DNA from: Arthrobacter sp. H35-D1
GTDB lineage: Bacteria > Actinomycetota > Actinomycetes > Actinomycetales > Micrococcaceae
DNA length: 64,000 bases
Reading direction: 5' to 3'
NCBI RefSeq assembly: GCF_030063185.1
Contig: NZ_JASISP010000006.1
Span: 62,001 to 126,000, forward strand
Shown: one piece after another, positions 7,931 through 17,252 of the stretch
Position numbering within the stretch: position 1 is the stretch's first letter
How the letters are laid out: the number at the start of each line of letters is the position of its first letter
Position numbers and translations under genes: made by a program
The notes under the pieces: generated by a model
Databases searched by the model: none
What the model was told of the DNA's origin: nothing
The model's input: only the letters and a program-made list of their open reading frames with translations

Positions 7931-8941
7931 CTACAGGCCGTCAAGGCCGTGGAGCAGGCCGAAAATCGGGTCCGACGCGTGGCTGTCCTGTTCCACCAAC
8001 TCCCGTGCCGTGGTTTCATCCAGGATCAGGTCGGTGGCCAGACCCGCCGCCAACGCGCCGCGCAAGCCCTTGATCTTCTGCCGCCCGGAGACCACGCAGA
8101 TCCGACGCCGGACCTTGCGCAGGCTTTCCAGGCTGGGTCCGCTGGAGCGGTCGTTGAGCACAATGCCGTCGTCGGAGCCGTCGGCGCGGAAGAACACGGT
8201 GGCCACATCCCCGGCCACCCCGCTGGCTTCCAGGGAATCAAGGTCGGTGGAATCGAGGTAGCCGCCGGAGTACACGTGGCTGGGGATTTCAGCATCCATG
8301 GATCCCACGCCAAAAATGGCGGTGGTCATGCGCTCTTGCAAGTCGAGGATGCGCCGTACGCTGCGCTCCTGCCACATCAGGGTCTTGGTTTCGGCATGGT
8401 CAAAGAACGCTGGAACGGGAAACTGTTCCACCTTGGCCCCATAGGCGGTGCCGAAGCGGCGGATGATTTCCGAGGCGTAGGTGATGCCGGAGGTCTGCGT
8501 GTTGCCTGCTCCGTTGAGTTGGACAATGGTGCTGCCGTGGGTGGTCTTGCTTGTCAGGTGCCGGCTGACCGTGCTCAGGGTGGACCCCCACGCCACCCCA
8601 ATGACCGCATTGGAGTCCACAAGCGGGCCAATGGTGCGTGCAGCCTGCATGCTGACCCGTTCGAGCACTTCGACTTCATTGAGCATGTCGGAGACGGGAA
8701 CCACGTGCACATCCACGTGGTGGCGCGTGCGGATGACGCGCTCGAGCTCCGGTGCCCGGTCCGAGGGAGTCTTGATTTGTATCTGTACAAGACCGGTTTC
8801 GCGGGCTGCGGAAAGCAGCCGGGAAACGGTGGATCGGGAGGTGCGCAGCTCACGGGCAATGGCGTCCATTGTCTGGTCCTGCAAGTAGTACATTTGTGCA
8901 GCCCGGAGGGTGTCTTGCTGTTTTGTTCGGCGTGAAGACAC
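7931..8941 (-). CDS. SorC-family sugar-binding transcriptional regulator
   Basis: A 336-residue regulator with an N-terminal helix-turn-helix (MDAIARELRTSRSTVSRLL, about residues 23-41) and a C-terminal sugar-phosphate-binding domain of the SorC/DeoR sensor type (GVAWGSTLSTV, FGVGSMD, VVSGRQKIKGLRGAL). It is divergent from glpD-glpF-glpK and its palindromic site candidate lies in the shared promoter, so I infer that it controls glycerol genes, with glycerol 3-phosphate or a related sugar phosphate as effector. GTG at 8941 is chosen because it has a purine-rich ribosome site (AAGGGAAGAG) and gives the family's usual beginning; upstream in-frame starts would extend into the promoter. Confidence 0.88.
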   Translation of the reverse strand: MSSRRTKQQDTLRAAQMYYLQDQTMDAIARELRTSRSTVSRLLSAARETGLVQIQIKTPSDRAPELERVIRTRHHVDVHVVPVSDMLNEVEVLERVSMQAARTIGPLVDSNAVIGVAWGSTLSTVSRHLTSKTTHGSTIVQLNGAGNTQTSGITYASEIIRRFGTAYGAKVEQFPVPAFFDHAETKTLMWQERSVRRILDLQERMTTAIFGVGSMDAEIPSHVYSGGYLDSTDLDSLEASGVAGDVATVFFRADGSDDGIVLNDRSSGPSLESLRKVRRRICVVSGRQKIKGLRGALAAGLATDLILDETTARELVEQDSHASDPIFGLLHGLDGL

Positions 8942-9060
8942 AGTATCTCTTCCCTTTCTGCACATGCGTGCACCACTGTTGACTATATTTTCCATCTGTT
9001 CAAACAATAATGGGAACAGGCGCGGACAGCGCAATCAAACGGGACTCGAATGAGGTCGAT
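8942..9060. promoter_or_regulatory. Divergent promoter region with operator candidate for the glp operon
   Basis: The region between the SorC-type regulator and glpD contains TTGACT at 8979-8984, a plausible -35 box for glpD, with a weak A/T-rich -10 area near 9002-9009. The imperfect palindrome TGTTCAAACA (8997-9006) falls where a repressor would block RNA polymerase. Placing transcription start near 9015 favours the GTG at 9061 as glpD start over the ATG at 9010. The operator role is inferred from position and symmetry only. Confidence 0.45.
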
Positions 9061-10836
9061 GTGAGAATCATAGGCAACGCTGGCAATAATCATGATTCAA
9101 CGAACCCGGTGCCTGCTGTGCGCGCACAACTGGAGGCACTCAAGGAACGCCCGCATGCACGGGTGTTGATCATTGGAGGTGGAATCAATGGCGTCGGCAC
9201 GTTCCGCGACTTGGCCTTGCAGGGCATCGACGTGGCCCTGGTGGAACGCGGGGACTACTGCCAAGGCGCATCGGGTGCATCGTCGCACATGATCCACGGC
9301 GGCATCCGCTACCTGGAAAACGGCGAGTTCCGGCTCGTGAAGGAATCCGTGGAAGAACGCAACGGGCTGCTGAAGATCGCACCCCATTATGTCAAGCCGC
9401 TGCAGACCACCATTCCCATCTTCAGCACCTTTTCCGGGATACTCAGCGCCCCCATCCGTTTCCTGACACACAAGCAGGGCAAGCCCCAGGAGCGCGGCGC
9501 GTTCTTGATCAAGGTGGGCCTGACCCTGTACGACTTCTTCTCCCGCGACGGCGGCACCGTGCCCCGCCACGATTTCAAGTCCCGCAAAAAAGCGCTGGCC
9601 GAGCTGCCCCAGCTGCCTGCCGACCTGAAGTACGCAGCCACCTACTACGACGCCTCGGTGCACAACCCGGAGCGGCTCACCCTCGACGTGCTCCAAGACG
9701 GTGAGAAGGCCGGCGGAACCACGGCGGGCACCGGACAGGCCCGCCCCAGCAACTACGTTGCCGTCACCGCTGTGAAGGACGACGGCGTCGAACTCACCGA
9801 CCAGCTCACGGGCGAATCGTTCATGTTCACCGCCGACGTCATCGTAAACACCACGGGCGCCTGGGTCGACATGACGAACTTGGCCATGGGGTCGGAGACA
9901 AAGTTCATGGGCGGCACAAAGGGCTCCCACATCGTCCTTGACCACCCGGGCCTGCTGGCTGCGTGCAACGGGCGGGAAATCTTCTTTGAGCACACCGACG
10001 GACGCATTGTGCTGATCTACCCGATGGGGGACAGGGTTCTGGTGGGCACCACCGACGTCAATGCCGACATGGCCGCGGACGCCGTGTGCACCGAAGCCGA
10101 GATCGACTACTTCTTCGACCTGATCGGTCACGTCTTCCCCAACGTGTTGGTGACCCGGGAGGAGATTGTGTACAGCTTCGCCGGTGTCCGTCCGCTGCCC
10201 AGGCACGATGAAACAGCTCCCGGTTTCGTCTCCCGCGACTACCGCATCGAGCGCGCTGACAACACCATTGCCGGGGCCAGTGTTCCCGTACTGAGCCTTG
10301 TCGGCGGAAAATGGACCACTTTCCGGGCACTGTCAGAGCACATGAGCAACGACGTCCTGTCGATTCTCGGGGAACAGCGTAAAATCTCCACCGCAAAGTT
10401 GGCCATTGGCGGCGGCGTGAACTTCCCCGCAACAAGCGCCGACGTGGAATCCTGGATTGCATCCCACACCAGCGAGTCCGTGGACGCCACGCGTGCCGGG
10501 GTTCTTCTCACCCGGTACGGAACACGCGCCGAGGACGTCATTGTCCATCTGTTGGCAGGCAAGGACACGGTGTTTGACTCGACCGGAGAACTCAGCGACC
10601 GGGAAGTGGTGTTCATGGTGGAGAACGAGCAGGTGGGGCATCTCATCGACGTCATGATCCGCCGCACCTCACTGGCCTTCCGCGGCCTCGTCACCAGCGA
10701 ACTGCTTGCCGAAACCGCTGCTGCGCTGGCCGGTCCGCTGGGCTGGAACGAAGCCCGCGTGGCCGATGAAATCAGCCACAGCATTGACATTCTGGCCCGA
10801 TTCCACGGTGTCCAGGTACAAAGCTTGATTGCCTAA
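9061..10836 (+). CDS. glpD: Aerobic glycerol-3-phosphate dehydrogenase
   Basis: A 591-residue FAD enzyme that oxidises sn-glycerol 3-phosphate to dihydroxyacetone phosphate and passes electrons to the quinone pool at the inner face of the membrane. Seen: the dinucleotide fold LIIGGGINGVG near residue 38, the family signature region SSHMIHGGIRYLENGEF, FAD-contacting VVNTTGAWVD-type segment, VGTTDVN and the late SLVGGKWTTFR motif. The C-terminal DAO_C domain (about the last 130 residues) is present, so it is full length. GTG 9061 has GAGG at suitable spacing; ATG 9010 would add 17 residues but lacks a ribosome site. First gene of glpD-glpF-glpK. Confidence 0.93.
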   Translation: MRIIGNAGNNHDSTNPVPAVRAQLEALKERPHARVLIIGGGINGVGTFRDLALQGIDVALVERGDYCQGASGASSHMIHGGIRYLENGEFRLVKESVEERNGLLKIAPHYVKPLQTTIPIFSTFSGILSAPIRFLTHKQGKPQERGAFLIKVGLTLYDFFSRDGGTVPRHDFKSRKKALAELPQLPADLKYAATYYDASVHNPERLTLDVLQDGEKAGGTTAGTGQARPSNYVAVTAVKDDGVELTDQLTGESFMFTADVIVNTTGAWVDMTNLAMGSETKFMGGTKGSHIVLDHPGLLAACNGREIFFEHTDGRIVLIYPMGDRVLVGTTDVNADMAADAVCTEAEIDYFFDLIGHVFPNVLVTREEIVYSFAGVRPLPRHDETAPGFVSRDYRIERADNTIAGASVPVLSLVGGKWTTFRALSEHMSNDVLSILGEQRKISTAKLAIGGGVNFPATSADVESWIASHTSESVDATRAGVLLTRYGTRAEDVIVHLLAGKDTVFDSTGELSDREVVFMVENEQVGHLIDVMIRRTSLAFRGLVTSELLAETAAALAGPLGWNEARVADEISHSIDILARFHGVQVQSLIA

Positions 10837-10858
10837 GGCCCCTAGGGCACAGGGGCCT
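10836..10858 (+). terminator. Hairpin after glpD
   Basis: AGGCCCCT and AGGGGCCT form a perfect 8-bp stem with a 7-base loop starting at the last base of the glpD stop codon. There is no T-run, so it may act as a partial terminator or an mRNA-stabilising hairpin that sets different levels of glpD and glpFK. Confidence 0.45.
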
Positions 10859-10916
10859 CAAGAAGGCTGCACACAGGTGCGCCTTTCCACGCAGTACCAA
10901 TCAATGGGAGTCAAAG

Positions 10917-11657
10917 ATGTCTCTTGGAATAGTGTTCGCATCCGAAGTGATGGGAACAATGATGCTCACCCTGCTGGGTTGCGGTGTCGTCGCCAACGTT
11001 GCACTGAAAGGAACCAAGGGTAATTCCGGCGGCTTCCTTCTAGTCAACTGGGGCTGGGGTTTGGCCGTTTTCTCAGGTGTTTTCGTCGCCGCGAAGTCGG
11101 GTGCCCACCTCAACCCCGCTGTAACTGTCGGAATTCTGGCCAACGGCCAGGCTGAATACGCCCCGGGTGTGGCAGTAACCTTCGCCTCCACCATGACCTA
11201 CTTCGGAGGTGAAATGGTCGGTGCGATTATCGGTGCAGTGTTCTGCTGGGTTGCCTACAAGCAACACTTCGACGCAGAGCCGGATCCCGCCGCGAAGTTG
11301 GGCGTGTTCTCCACCGGCCCTGCCATTCGCAGCTACGGATGGAACGTTGCCACCGAAGTCATCGGCACCTTTGTCCTGGTGTTTGTCATCCTGCACATCT
11401 CCAACGGCCCGGCCGAACTCGGCGCGTTGCCCGTTGCGTTGCTGGTTGTTGGAATCGGCGCCTCCCTCGGTGGTCCCACCGGTTACGCCATCAACCCGGC
11501 CCGTGACCTGGGCCCGCGCATTGCCCACGCCCTGCTTCCCATCAAGGGCAAGGGCTCCAGCGACTGGAGCTACTCCTGGGTGCCTGTTGTGGGTCCTCTG
11601 GTAGGTGGCGCCTTGGGCGGTCTTGGCGCAGCCTGGCTGCCCCTGGTGGTCGGCTAG
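10917..11657 (+). CDS. glpF: Glycerol uptake facilitator (MIP family channel)
   Basis: A 246-residue channel of the aquaporin/glycerol-facilitator family with six membrane helices and both half-helix motifs, HLNPAVTVG and GYAINPARDLGPR. The aspartate after NPAR marks the glycerol-conducting branch rather than a pure water channel. It lets glycerol diffuse into the cell, where the adjacent kinase traps it. The second NPA is followed by a long loop and a final helix as usual. Located between glpD and glpK in the same direction. Confidence 0.93.
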   Translation: MSLGIVFASEVMGTMMLTLLGCGVVANVALKGTKGNSGGFLLVNWGWGLAVFSGVFVAAKSGAHLNPAVTVGILANGQAEYAPGVAVTFASTMTYFGGEMVGAIIGAVFCWVAYKQHFDAEPDPAAKLGVFSTGPAIRSYGWNVATEVIGTFVLVFVILHISNGPAELGALPVALLVVGIGASLGGPTGYAINPARDLGPRIAHALLPIKGKGSSDWSYSWVPVVGPLVGGALGGLGAAWLPLVVG

Positions 11658-11725
11658 ACCGCGTACCCGAAGAACAAGCAAGTGCTTAGCGTTTTTAATG
11701 TGAATCACAAGCAAAGGAAACAATG

Positions 11726-13240
11726 ATGTCTCAGTATGTAATCGCCATTGACCAAGGCACCACGAGCAGCCGTGCCATTGTGTTTGACCACGACGGCAAT
11801 ATCGTCTCCAGTGGCCAGCTTGAGCATGAGCAGATCTTCCCGAAGGCCGGCTGGGTGGAGCACAACGCCACCGAGATTTGGAACAACCTCCGCGAGGTGA
11901 TTGGCACGGCCCTTGCGCAGGCAAACCTGACCCGCCACGACATTGTCGCCGTTGGCATCACCAACCAGCGCGAAACCGCCGTCGTTTGGGACAAGAATAC
12001 CGGTGTCCCCGTCTACAACGCCATCGTGTGGCAGGACACCCGCACCCAGAGCATTGTCGATGAACTGGCGGCCGACGGCGGCGTCGAGCGTTTCAAGGCC
12101 AAGGTGGGCCTGCCACTGGCCACCTACTTCTCCGGCACCAAGATCAAATGGATCCTTGACAACGTTGACGGGGCCCGTGAAAAGGCTGAGGCCGGGGACC
12201 TCTTGTTCGGCAACACCGACAGCTGGGTCACCTGGAACTTGACCGGCGGCACCGACGGCGGTGTGCACATCACCGACGTCACCAACGCCTCCCGCACACT
12301 GTTCATGGATCTGGAAACCCTGCAGTGGGATGACGAGATCCTTGGCATCTTCGGGGTTCCGAAGTCCATGATGCCCACCATCAAGTCCTCCTCCGAGGTC
12401 TACGGGACCGTCCACGGCAGCCAGTTGCTGCGCGAGGTCCCCGTGGCTGGCATCCTGGGAGACCAGCAGGCAGCAACGTTTGGCCAGGCCGCGTTCGAGA
12501 AGGGCGGCGCCAAGAACACCTATGGCACCGGCAACTTCCTGATCGTCAACACCGGCGAAGAAATCATCCATTCCAAGAACGGTCTGCTGACCACTGTCTG
12601 CTACCAGCTCGGGGACGCGAAGCCCGTCTACGCCCTGGAGGGGTCCATCGCGGTGACCGGCTCACTGATCCAGTGGCTGCGCGACAACTTGGGCATGATC
12701 AAATCCGCACCCGAGGTGGAAGAGCTGGCCAAGACGGTCGAAGACAACGGCGGGGTGTACATCGTGCCTGCCTTCTCCGGCCTGTTCGCACCGTATTGGC
12801 GTCCCGATGCCCGCGGAGCCATCGTGGGCCTGACCCGATTCGTCAACAAGGGCCACGTTGCCCGCGCGGCCCTTGAAGCGACGGCGTTCCAGACCCGCGA
12901 GGTGCTCGACGCCGCCAACGCAGATTCAGGCGTCGACATGGAAGACCTGAGGGTCGACGGCGGCATGGTCGCCAACGACGCGCTCATGCAGTTCCAGGCC
13001 GACATCCTGGGCATTCCCGTCATCCGTCCGAAGGTCACCGAGACGACAGCCCTGGGTGCAGCCTATGCAGCCGGACTGGCAGTCGGTTTCTGGAAGGACA
13101 CCGACGAACTGGCCACCAACTGGTCCGAAGACAAGCGTTGGGAACCGAAGATGGACCCGGCCGAGCGCGACCGCCAGATGCGCCTGTGGAAGAAGGCCGT
13201 CACCAAGTCCATGGACTGGGTCGACGACGACGTGAAGTAG
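11726..13240 (+). CDS. glpK: Glycerol kinase
   Basis: A 504-residue FGGY-family kinase that phosphorylates glycerol to sn-glycerol 3-phosphate with ATP. Seen: N-terminal phosphate loop [12 protein letters not shown], substrate region [16 protein letters not shown] with conserved arginine and glutamate, [10 protein letters not shown] carrying the catalytic aspartate, [12 protein letters not shown], and the ATP-site [16 protein letters not shown]. Length matches the family. ATG 11726 is taken because AGGA then lies seven bases upstream; ATG 11723 directly before is equally in frame. Last gene of the glp operon. Confidence 0.95.
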   Translation: MSQYVIAIDQGTTSSRAIVFDHDGNIVSSGQLEHEQIFPKAGWVEHNATEIWNNLREVIGTALAQANLTRHDIVAVGITNQRETAVVWDKNTGVPVYNAIVWQDTRTQSIVDELAADGGVERFKAKVGLPLATYFSGTKIKWILDNVDGAREKAEAGDLLFGNTDSWVTWNLTGGTDGGVHITDVTNASRTLFMDLETLQWDDEILGIFGVPKSMMPTIKSSSEVYGTVHGSQLLREVPVAGILGDQQAATFGQAAFEKGGAKNTYGTGNFLIVNTGEEIIHSKNGLLTTVCYQLGDAKPVYALEGSIAVTGSLIQWLRDNLGMIKSAPEVEELAKTVEDNGGVYIVPAFSGLFAPYWRPDARGAIVGLTRFVNKGHVARAALEATAFQTREVLDAANADSGVDMEDLRVDGGMVANDALMQFQADILGIPVIRPKVTETTALGAAYAAGLAVGFWKDTDELATNWSEDKRWEPKMDPAERDRQMRLWKKAVTKSMDWVDDDVK

Positions 13241-13273
13241 CACGCACACCAGCGGTACGTGCCGCAGCCTACG

Positions 13274-13333
13274 TCGAGAAGGGGCCCCGCCCGCTACGCG
13301 GACGCCCGAAGCCGCACCCGGGCCCCTTCTCGA
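13274..13333 (+). terminator. Long inverted repeat after glpK
   Basis: TCGAGAAGGGGCCC (13274-13287) and its exact complement GGGCCCCTTCTCGA (13320-13333) form a 14-bp stem around a 32-base loop, 33 bases after the glpK stop. There is no T-tract, but position and strength suggest it ends the glp transcript. Confidence 0.6.
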
Positions 13334-13367
13334 CTGCGGCTGCAACACGGCCCCAGTCCCAGTGCGC

Positions 13368-13454
13368 TAAAGTGGAGGGGTGCACAACTTTCTTCGCCTT
13401 AGCTAACCGCAAACATGATTGCGGTATGCCCCTTGCCTGGTCGAGGGGCTTTTG
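13368..13454 (+). promoter_or_regulatory. Probable leucine attenuator upstream of leuS
   Basis: A -10-like TAAAGT (13368-13373) lies six bases before a GTG that opens an 8-codon frame, suggesting a leaderless leader peptide. Then come a 7-bp hairpin (ACCGCAA 13406-13412 with TTGCGGT 13419-13425) and a terminator-like hairpin (GCCCCT 13428-13433 with AGGGGC 13444-13449) followed by TTTT. This is the layout of ribosome-mediated attenuation: with enough leucyl-tRNA the ribosome finishes the peptide and the terminator forms; with too little it stalls on the leucine codons. I could not derive a convincing antiterminator by hand. Confidence 0.5.
13380..13406 (+). CDS. leuS leader peptide (candidate)
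   Basis: GTG followed by codons for H, N, F, L, R, L, S and a TAA stop. Both leucines use CTT, a rare codon in this high-GC DNA, as expected for a sensor peptide. There is no spaced ribosome site: GGAGG ends one base before the GTG, while a -10 box lies six bases upstream, so translation from the very 5' end of the RNA is likely. Too short to prove by composition alone. Confidence 0.45.
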   Translation: MHNFLRLS

Positions 13455-13509
13455 TGTGTGACGGGCAGGAAGGTGCAAGAAGCCATTGATGAACGAAGAG
13501 GCAGGGTAC

Positions 13510-16014
13510 GTGAGCGTGCAGTCCCAGACTGAAGAGAACAGCGAAGAGGGCGTCTACAGTTTCGCCTCGATGGAAGCCAAATGGCCTGCCGTCTGGGATG
13601 AACTGAACGTTTTTGCACCACTTGACGACGGGTCAAAGGAGCGCCGCTACGTTCTTGACATGTTCCCGTACCCCTCGGGAGACCTGCACATGGGCCACGC
13701 CGAGGCCTTCGCCATGGGCGATGTTGTTTCCCGCTATTGGCGCCAGCTCGGCTACGACGTGCTGCACCCGATCGGCTGGGACTCCTTCGGCCTGCCCGCG
13801 GAGAACGCCGCCATCAAGCGCAACGCCCACCCCAGCGAGTGGACATACGCCAACATTGACACGCAGGCGGAGTCGTTCAAGCGCTACGCCGTCTCCGTCG
13901 ACTGGTCCCGCCGCCTGCAGACCTCCGACCCGGAGTACTACCAGTGGACGCAGTGGCTGTTCAAGCGCTTTTACGAGCGAGGGCTGGCCTACCGGAAGAA
14001 CTCGCCCGTCAACTGGTGCCCCACGGACCAGACCGTCTTGGCCAACGAACAAGTGGTCAACGGTGCCTGTGAGCGCTGCGGCACGATTGTCACGAAGAAA
14101 TCGCTGAACCAGTGGTACTTCAAGATCACCGACTACGCAGACCGCCTCCTTGATGACATGGACGCGCTGAAGGGCCACTGGCCCGACCGTGTGCTGGCCA
14201 TGCAAAAGAACTGGATTGGGCGTTCCGAAGGCGCCCACGTCACGTTCGTGATCGAGGCCGCCGGTGCGCAAAAGCCGGAGCAGGAACTGACCGTTTTCAC
14301 CACCCGCCCCGACACGCTGTACGGCGCCACGTTCTTCGTGGTGGCAGCCGACGCCCCGCTGGCGCTTGACCTTGTCACGGCCGAAAACGCAGAGGCCCTG
14401 AGCGAGTACCGCGAGCAGGTCAAGGCCCTCAGCGACATTGAGCGCCAGTCCACCGAACGGCCCAAGTCCGGCGTGTTCACGGGCCGCTACGCCATCAACC
14501 CGCTGACGGGTGAAAAACTGCCCGTCTGGGCTGCCGACTACGTCCTGGCCGACTACGGCACGGGTGCCATCATGGCCGTTCCCGCCCACGACCAGCGCGA
14601 CCTTGACTTCGCCCAAGCCTTCAACCTGCCGGTTCGTGCCGTGCTGGATACCGGCATGGACGACCCCGCCGAAAGCGGCATCGCCAGCACCGGTGAAGGC
14701 AGCTTGATGAACTCCGGAGCGCTGAACGGGCTCTCCAAGGCCGACGGCATCCCCGCCGCCATTGAGATCCTGGACAAGTTGGGCACCGGCGAGAAGTTCG
14801 TGAACTTCCGCCTGCGTGACTGGCTGCTGTCCCGCCAACGCTTCTGGGGCACCCCGATCCCCATCATCCACTGTGCCGACTGTGGCGAGGTGCCGGTTCC
14901 CGACGAGCAGCTGCCCGTCCGCCTGCCGGAGAACCTGCGCGGCGCGGACCTCTCGCCCAAGGGCACGTCCCCGCTGGCTGCGGTTGAAGCATGGGTCAAT
15001 GTGCCCTGCCCGAAGTGCGGCGGTGCAGCCAAGCGCGACACCGACACCATGGACACGTTCGTGGACTCCTCCTGGTACTTCCTGCGTTTCGTTTCCCCGG
15101 AGTACACCGAAGGCCCCTTCGACCCGGCCAAGGTCAACGACTGGATGCCGGTGGGCCAGTACGTGGGCGGCGTTGAACACGCCATTTTGCACCTGCTCTA
15201 CGCCCGCTTCTTCACCAAGGTCATCCACGACATGGGCATGATTGAGGCCACCGAACCCTTCAGTGCACTGCTGAACCAGGGCCAGGTGCTCAACGGGGGC
15301 AAGGCCATGAGCAAGTCACTGGGCAACGGCGTGGATTTGGGCGAGCAACTGGACAAGTACGGGGTGGATGCCATCAGGCTCACCATGGTCTTTGCAGGTC
15401 CCCCGGAGGACGACGTCGACTGGGCGGATGTTTCGCCGTCGGGCTCGGCCAAGTTCCTGGCCCGCGCTTGGCGCCTGGGCAACGACGTGGACAGCGAACC
15501 CGGCATCGATGCGGCAGCCGGCGACGCAGCACTGCGCTCACTGACGCACCGCACCGTCCACGAGGCCAAGGCGCTGCTGGAAGGGCACAAGTTCAACGTG
15601 GTCGTCGCGAAACTCATGGAGCTCGTCAATGCCACCCGCAAGGTGATTGACTCCGGTGCCGGCGCGCAGGATCCTGCCGTGCGTGAAGCGGCCGAAGCCG
15701 TGGCCATCGTGCTGAGCCTCTTTTGCCCGTACACGGCCGAGGACATGTGGAATGCCCTGGGCCACCCGGCCTCCGTGGCAAATGCAGGGTTCCCGGCCGT
15801 GGACCAGGCGCTCCTGGTGGAGCAAAGCGTCACCGCGATTGTGCAGATCCAGGGCAAGCTCAAGGACCGCCTCGAGGTGTCCCCGGACATCACCGAGGCC
15901 GACTTGCGCGAGCTTGCACTGGCCTCGGACGTGGTCCGAAAGGCATTGGACGGCCGTGGCATCCGCACAGTGATCGTCAAGGCGCCTAAGCTGGTCAATA
16001 TCGTTCCTGCCTAG
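13510..16014 (+). CDS. leuS: Leucyl-tRNA synthetase
   Basis: An 834-residue class I synthetase that charges tRNA-Leu in the cytosol. Seen: the HIGH-type motif in [15 protein letters not shown], a Cys pair region [15 protein letters not shown], the large CP1 editing insertion with [13 protein letters not shown] and [16 protein letters not shown] (post-transfer editing of mischarged tRNA), the catalytic return [14 protein letters not shown] and KMSKS as [10 protein letters not shown], then the anticodon-binding domain. GTG 13510 gives the MSVQ start common in relatives and has a purine-rich site; ATG 13489 is an alternative. It is preceded by a probable leucine-responsive attenuator. Confidence 0.96.
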   Translation: MSVQSQTEENSEEGVYSFASMEAKWPAVWDELNVFAPLDDGSKERRYVLDMFPYPSGDLHMGHAEAFAMGDVVSRYWRQLGYDVLHPIGWDSFGLPAENAAIKRNAHPSEWTYANIDTQAESFKRYAVSVDWSRRLQTSDPEYYQWTQWLFKRFYERGLAYRKNSPVNWCPTDQTVLANEQVVNGACERCGTIVTKKSLNQWYFKITDYADRLLDDMDALKGHWPDRVLAMQKNWIGRSEGAHVTFVIEAAGAQKPEQELTVFTTRPDTLYGATFFVVAADAPLALDLVTAENAEALSEYREQVKALSDIERQSTERPKSGVFTGRYAINPLTGEKLPVWAADYVLADYGTGAIMAVPAHDQRDLDFAQAFNLPVRAVLDTGMDDPAESGIASTGEGSLMNSGALNGLSKADGIPAAIEILDKLGTGEKFVNFRLRDWLLSRQRFWGTPIPIIHCADCGEVPVPDEQLPVRLPENLRGADLSPKGTSPLAAVEAWVNVPCPKCGGAAKRDTDTMDTFVDSSWYFLRFVSPEYTEGPFDPAKVNDWMPVGQYVGGVEHAILHLLYARFFTKVIHDMGMIEATEPFSALLNQGQVLNGGKAMSKSLGNGVDLGEQLDKYGVDAIRLTMVFAGPPEDDVDWADVSPSGSAKFLARAWRLGNDVDSEPGIDAAAGDAALRSLTHRTVHEAKALLEGHKFNVVVAKLMELVNATRKVIDSGAGAQDPAVREAAEAVAIVLSLFCPYTAEDMWNALGHPASVANAGFPAVDQALLVEQSVTAIVQIQGKLKDRLEVSPDITEADLRELALASDVVRKALDGRGIRTVIVKAPKLVNIVPA

Positions 16015-16036
16015 GCAGCGCAAGGCCACGGCGTTC

Positions 16037-16074
16037 AAGTGCCTTCCCCGCCACAGGGCAGGGAAGGCACTTTT
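16037..16074 (+). terminator. Intrinsic terminator after leuS
   Basis: AAGTGCCTTCCC pairs with GGGAAGGCACTT, followed by further T residues, 23 bases after the leuS stop. A textbook rho-independent terminator. Confidence 0.85.
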
Positions 16075-16130
16075 GGTTTGCAGGACACGTGGCGGCGGGG
16101 TAGCAGGACCGCCCCGGGAAAGGGGGAGTC

Positions 16131-17192
16131 GTGACGGACACGGCAGCAACGGCGCGGGCATGGCTGCTCCATCAGGTCCAGCGCCTGCGCCCGAAGACTG
16201 GCGCTGAAGTTGCCGGTGCGGAGCCTCCGCCGTCTCCTCGGATCGCCATCGTCACCGACTCGGCTGCGGCGCTTCCGGCGGAATGGGTCAGTGAGTTCGT
16301 CCAGCACGGCCTGCTGACGGTGGTGCCGATCCCCGTGATCATTGGCGACGACGTCTATTCAGATGACGACGCCGAACTTGAGGCCCACATTTCGCTCGCC
16401 TTGGCTTCGGGTACCTCGGTAAAAACTTCACGCCCTTCCCCGGCGCAGTTTGAGCGCGCCTACAAAAGTGCCGCCGAGGCCGGCTTTGACGCCGTTGTCT
16501 CGCTCCATATTTCCAGCAAGCTCTCAGGCACGTGCGAGGCGGCAAGAATGGCCGCGGAACGCGCCGGCATTGCGGTCCACGTCATGGATTCAGGCACGGT
16601 GGGCATGGGCCAGGGCCGGGGGGTGCAAGCGGCCATTGCCTCCTCCGTCCTGGGCGGCGGTGCCAAGGCGGCAAGGGCGGCTGCGAGCACTGCCCTGGAG
16701 GCCACCGCCATTTACTTTTATGTGCCCAGCCTGGAACAATTGCGCCGCGGCGGTCGGATCAGCCTTGCCTCGTCTTGGCTGGGCACAGTGCGTGACATCA
16801 AGCCCATCCTGGGCATCAAGGATGGAAAAGTGGTGCCGCTGGAAAAGGTGCGCTCCGCCTCGAAGGCCATCGCCCGCCTGGAAGCCCTCGTTGCCGCTGA
16901 GATTGCCGGCCGCGGCGCAAGGGACACGCAAATCAGCGTCCATTACTTTGGCAACGAAGCGCAGGCACGCACACTGGGCGAATCGATTGAAACGGGCAGC
17001 CCGGGGTTGGCGGCGGCAACTCTGACGCGCCTGCCAGCCGTGCTGGCCGCGCATGCCGGCCTGGGTGTTTTGGTGGTGGTCGTGGCGGATGTGTTGGCTC
17101 CGCAGAACATCGTTCCCCAACCGGAGGTTCCGTCCCCGTCCGAGGGCATGCCACACCGAGATGTTCCCCCACAGCAGGGACCCCGGAACTAG
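16131..17192 (+). CDS. DegV family fatty-acid-binding protein
   Basis: A 353-residue DegV/EDD-fold protein. The core (about residues 36-310) has IAIVTDSAAALP, KTSRPSPAQF and LHISSKLSGT, which shape the fatty-acid pocket in the family. In Gram-positive bacteria DegV (FakB) proteins present fatty acids to a FakA kinase for activation to acyl phosphate; no fakA is seen here. The C-terminal 40 residues are proline-rich and probably disordered. GTG start with a GGGGGAG box. It stands between leuS and the com genes, each with its own spacing. Confidence 0.88.
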   Translation: MTDTAATARAWLLHQVQRLRPKTGAEVAGAEPPPSPRIAIVTDSAAALPAEWVSEFVQHGLLTVVPIPVIIGDDVYSDDDAELEAHISLALASGTSVKTSRPSPAQFERAYKSAAEAGFDAVVSLHISSKLSGTCEAARMAAERAGIAVHVMDSGTVGMGQGRGVQAAIASSVLGGGAKAARAAASTALEATAIYFYVPSLEQLRRGGRISLASSWLGTVRDIKPILGIKDGKVVPLEKVRSASKAIARLEALVAAEIAGRGARDTQISVHYFGNEAQARTLGESIETGSPGLAAATLTRLPAVLAAHAGLGVLVVVVADVLAPQNIVPQPEVPSPSEGMPHRDVPPQQGPRN

Positions 17193-17252
17193 TTGCCCAC
17201 ATCCTGACCAGCGGCCATGCGCCGCTGGTCTTTCCGTGCCTAGCCTTGGGAG

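Noticed and set aside
9097-10206. 369-codon open frame antisense to glpD
   Set aside because: It mirrors the glpD coding sequence with typical high-GC antisense composition and has no start context.
13633-15228. 531-codon open frame antisense to leuS
   Set aside because: The plus-strand leuS reading has all synthetase motifs; the antisense frame is a by-product of high GC and has no recognisable domain.
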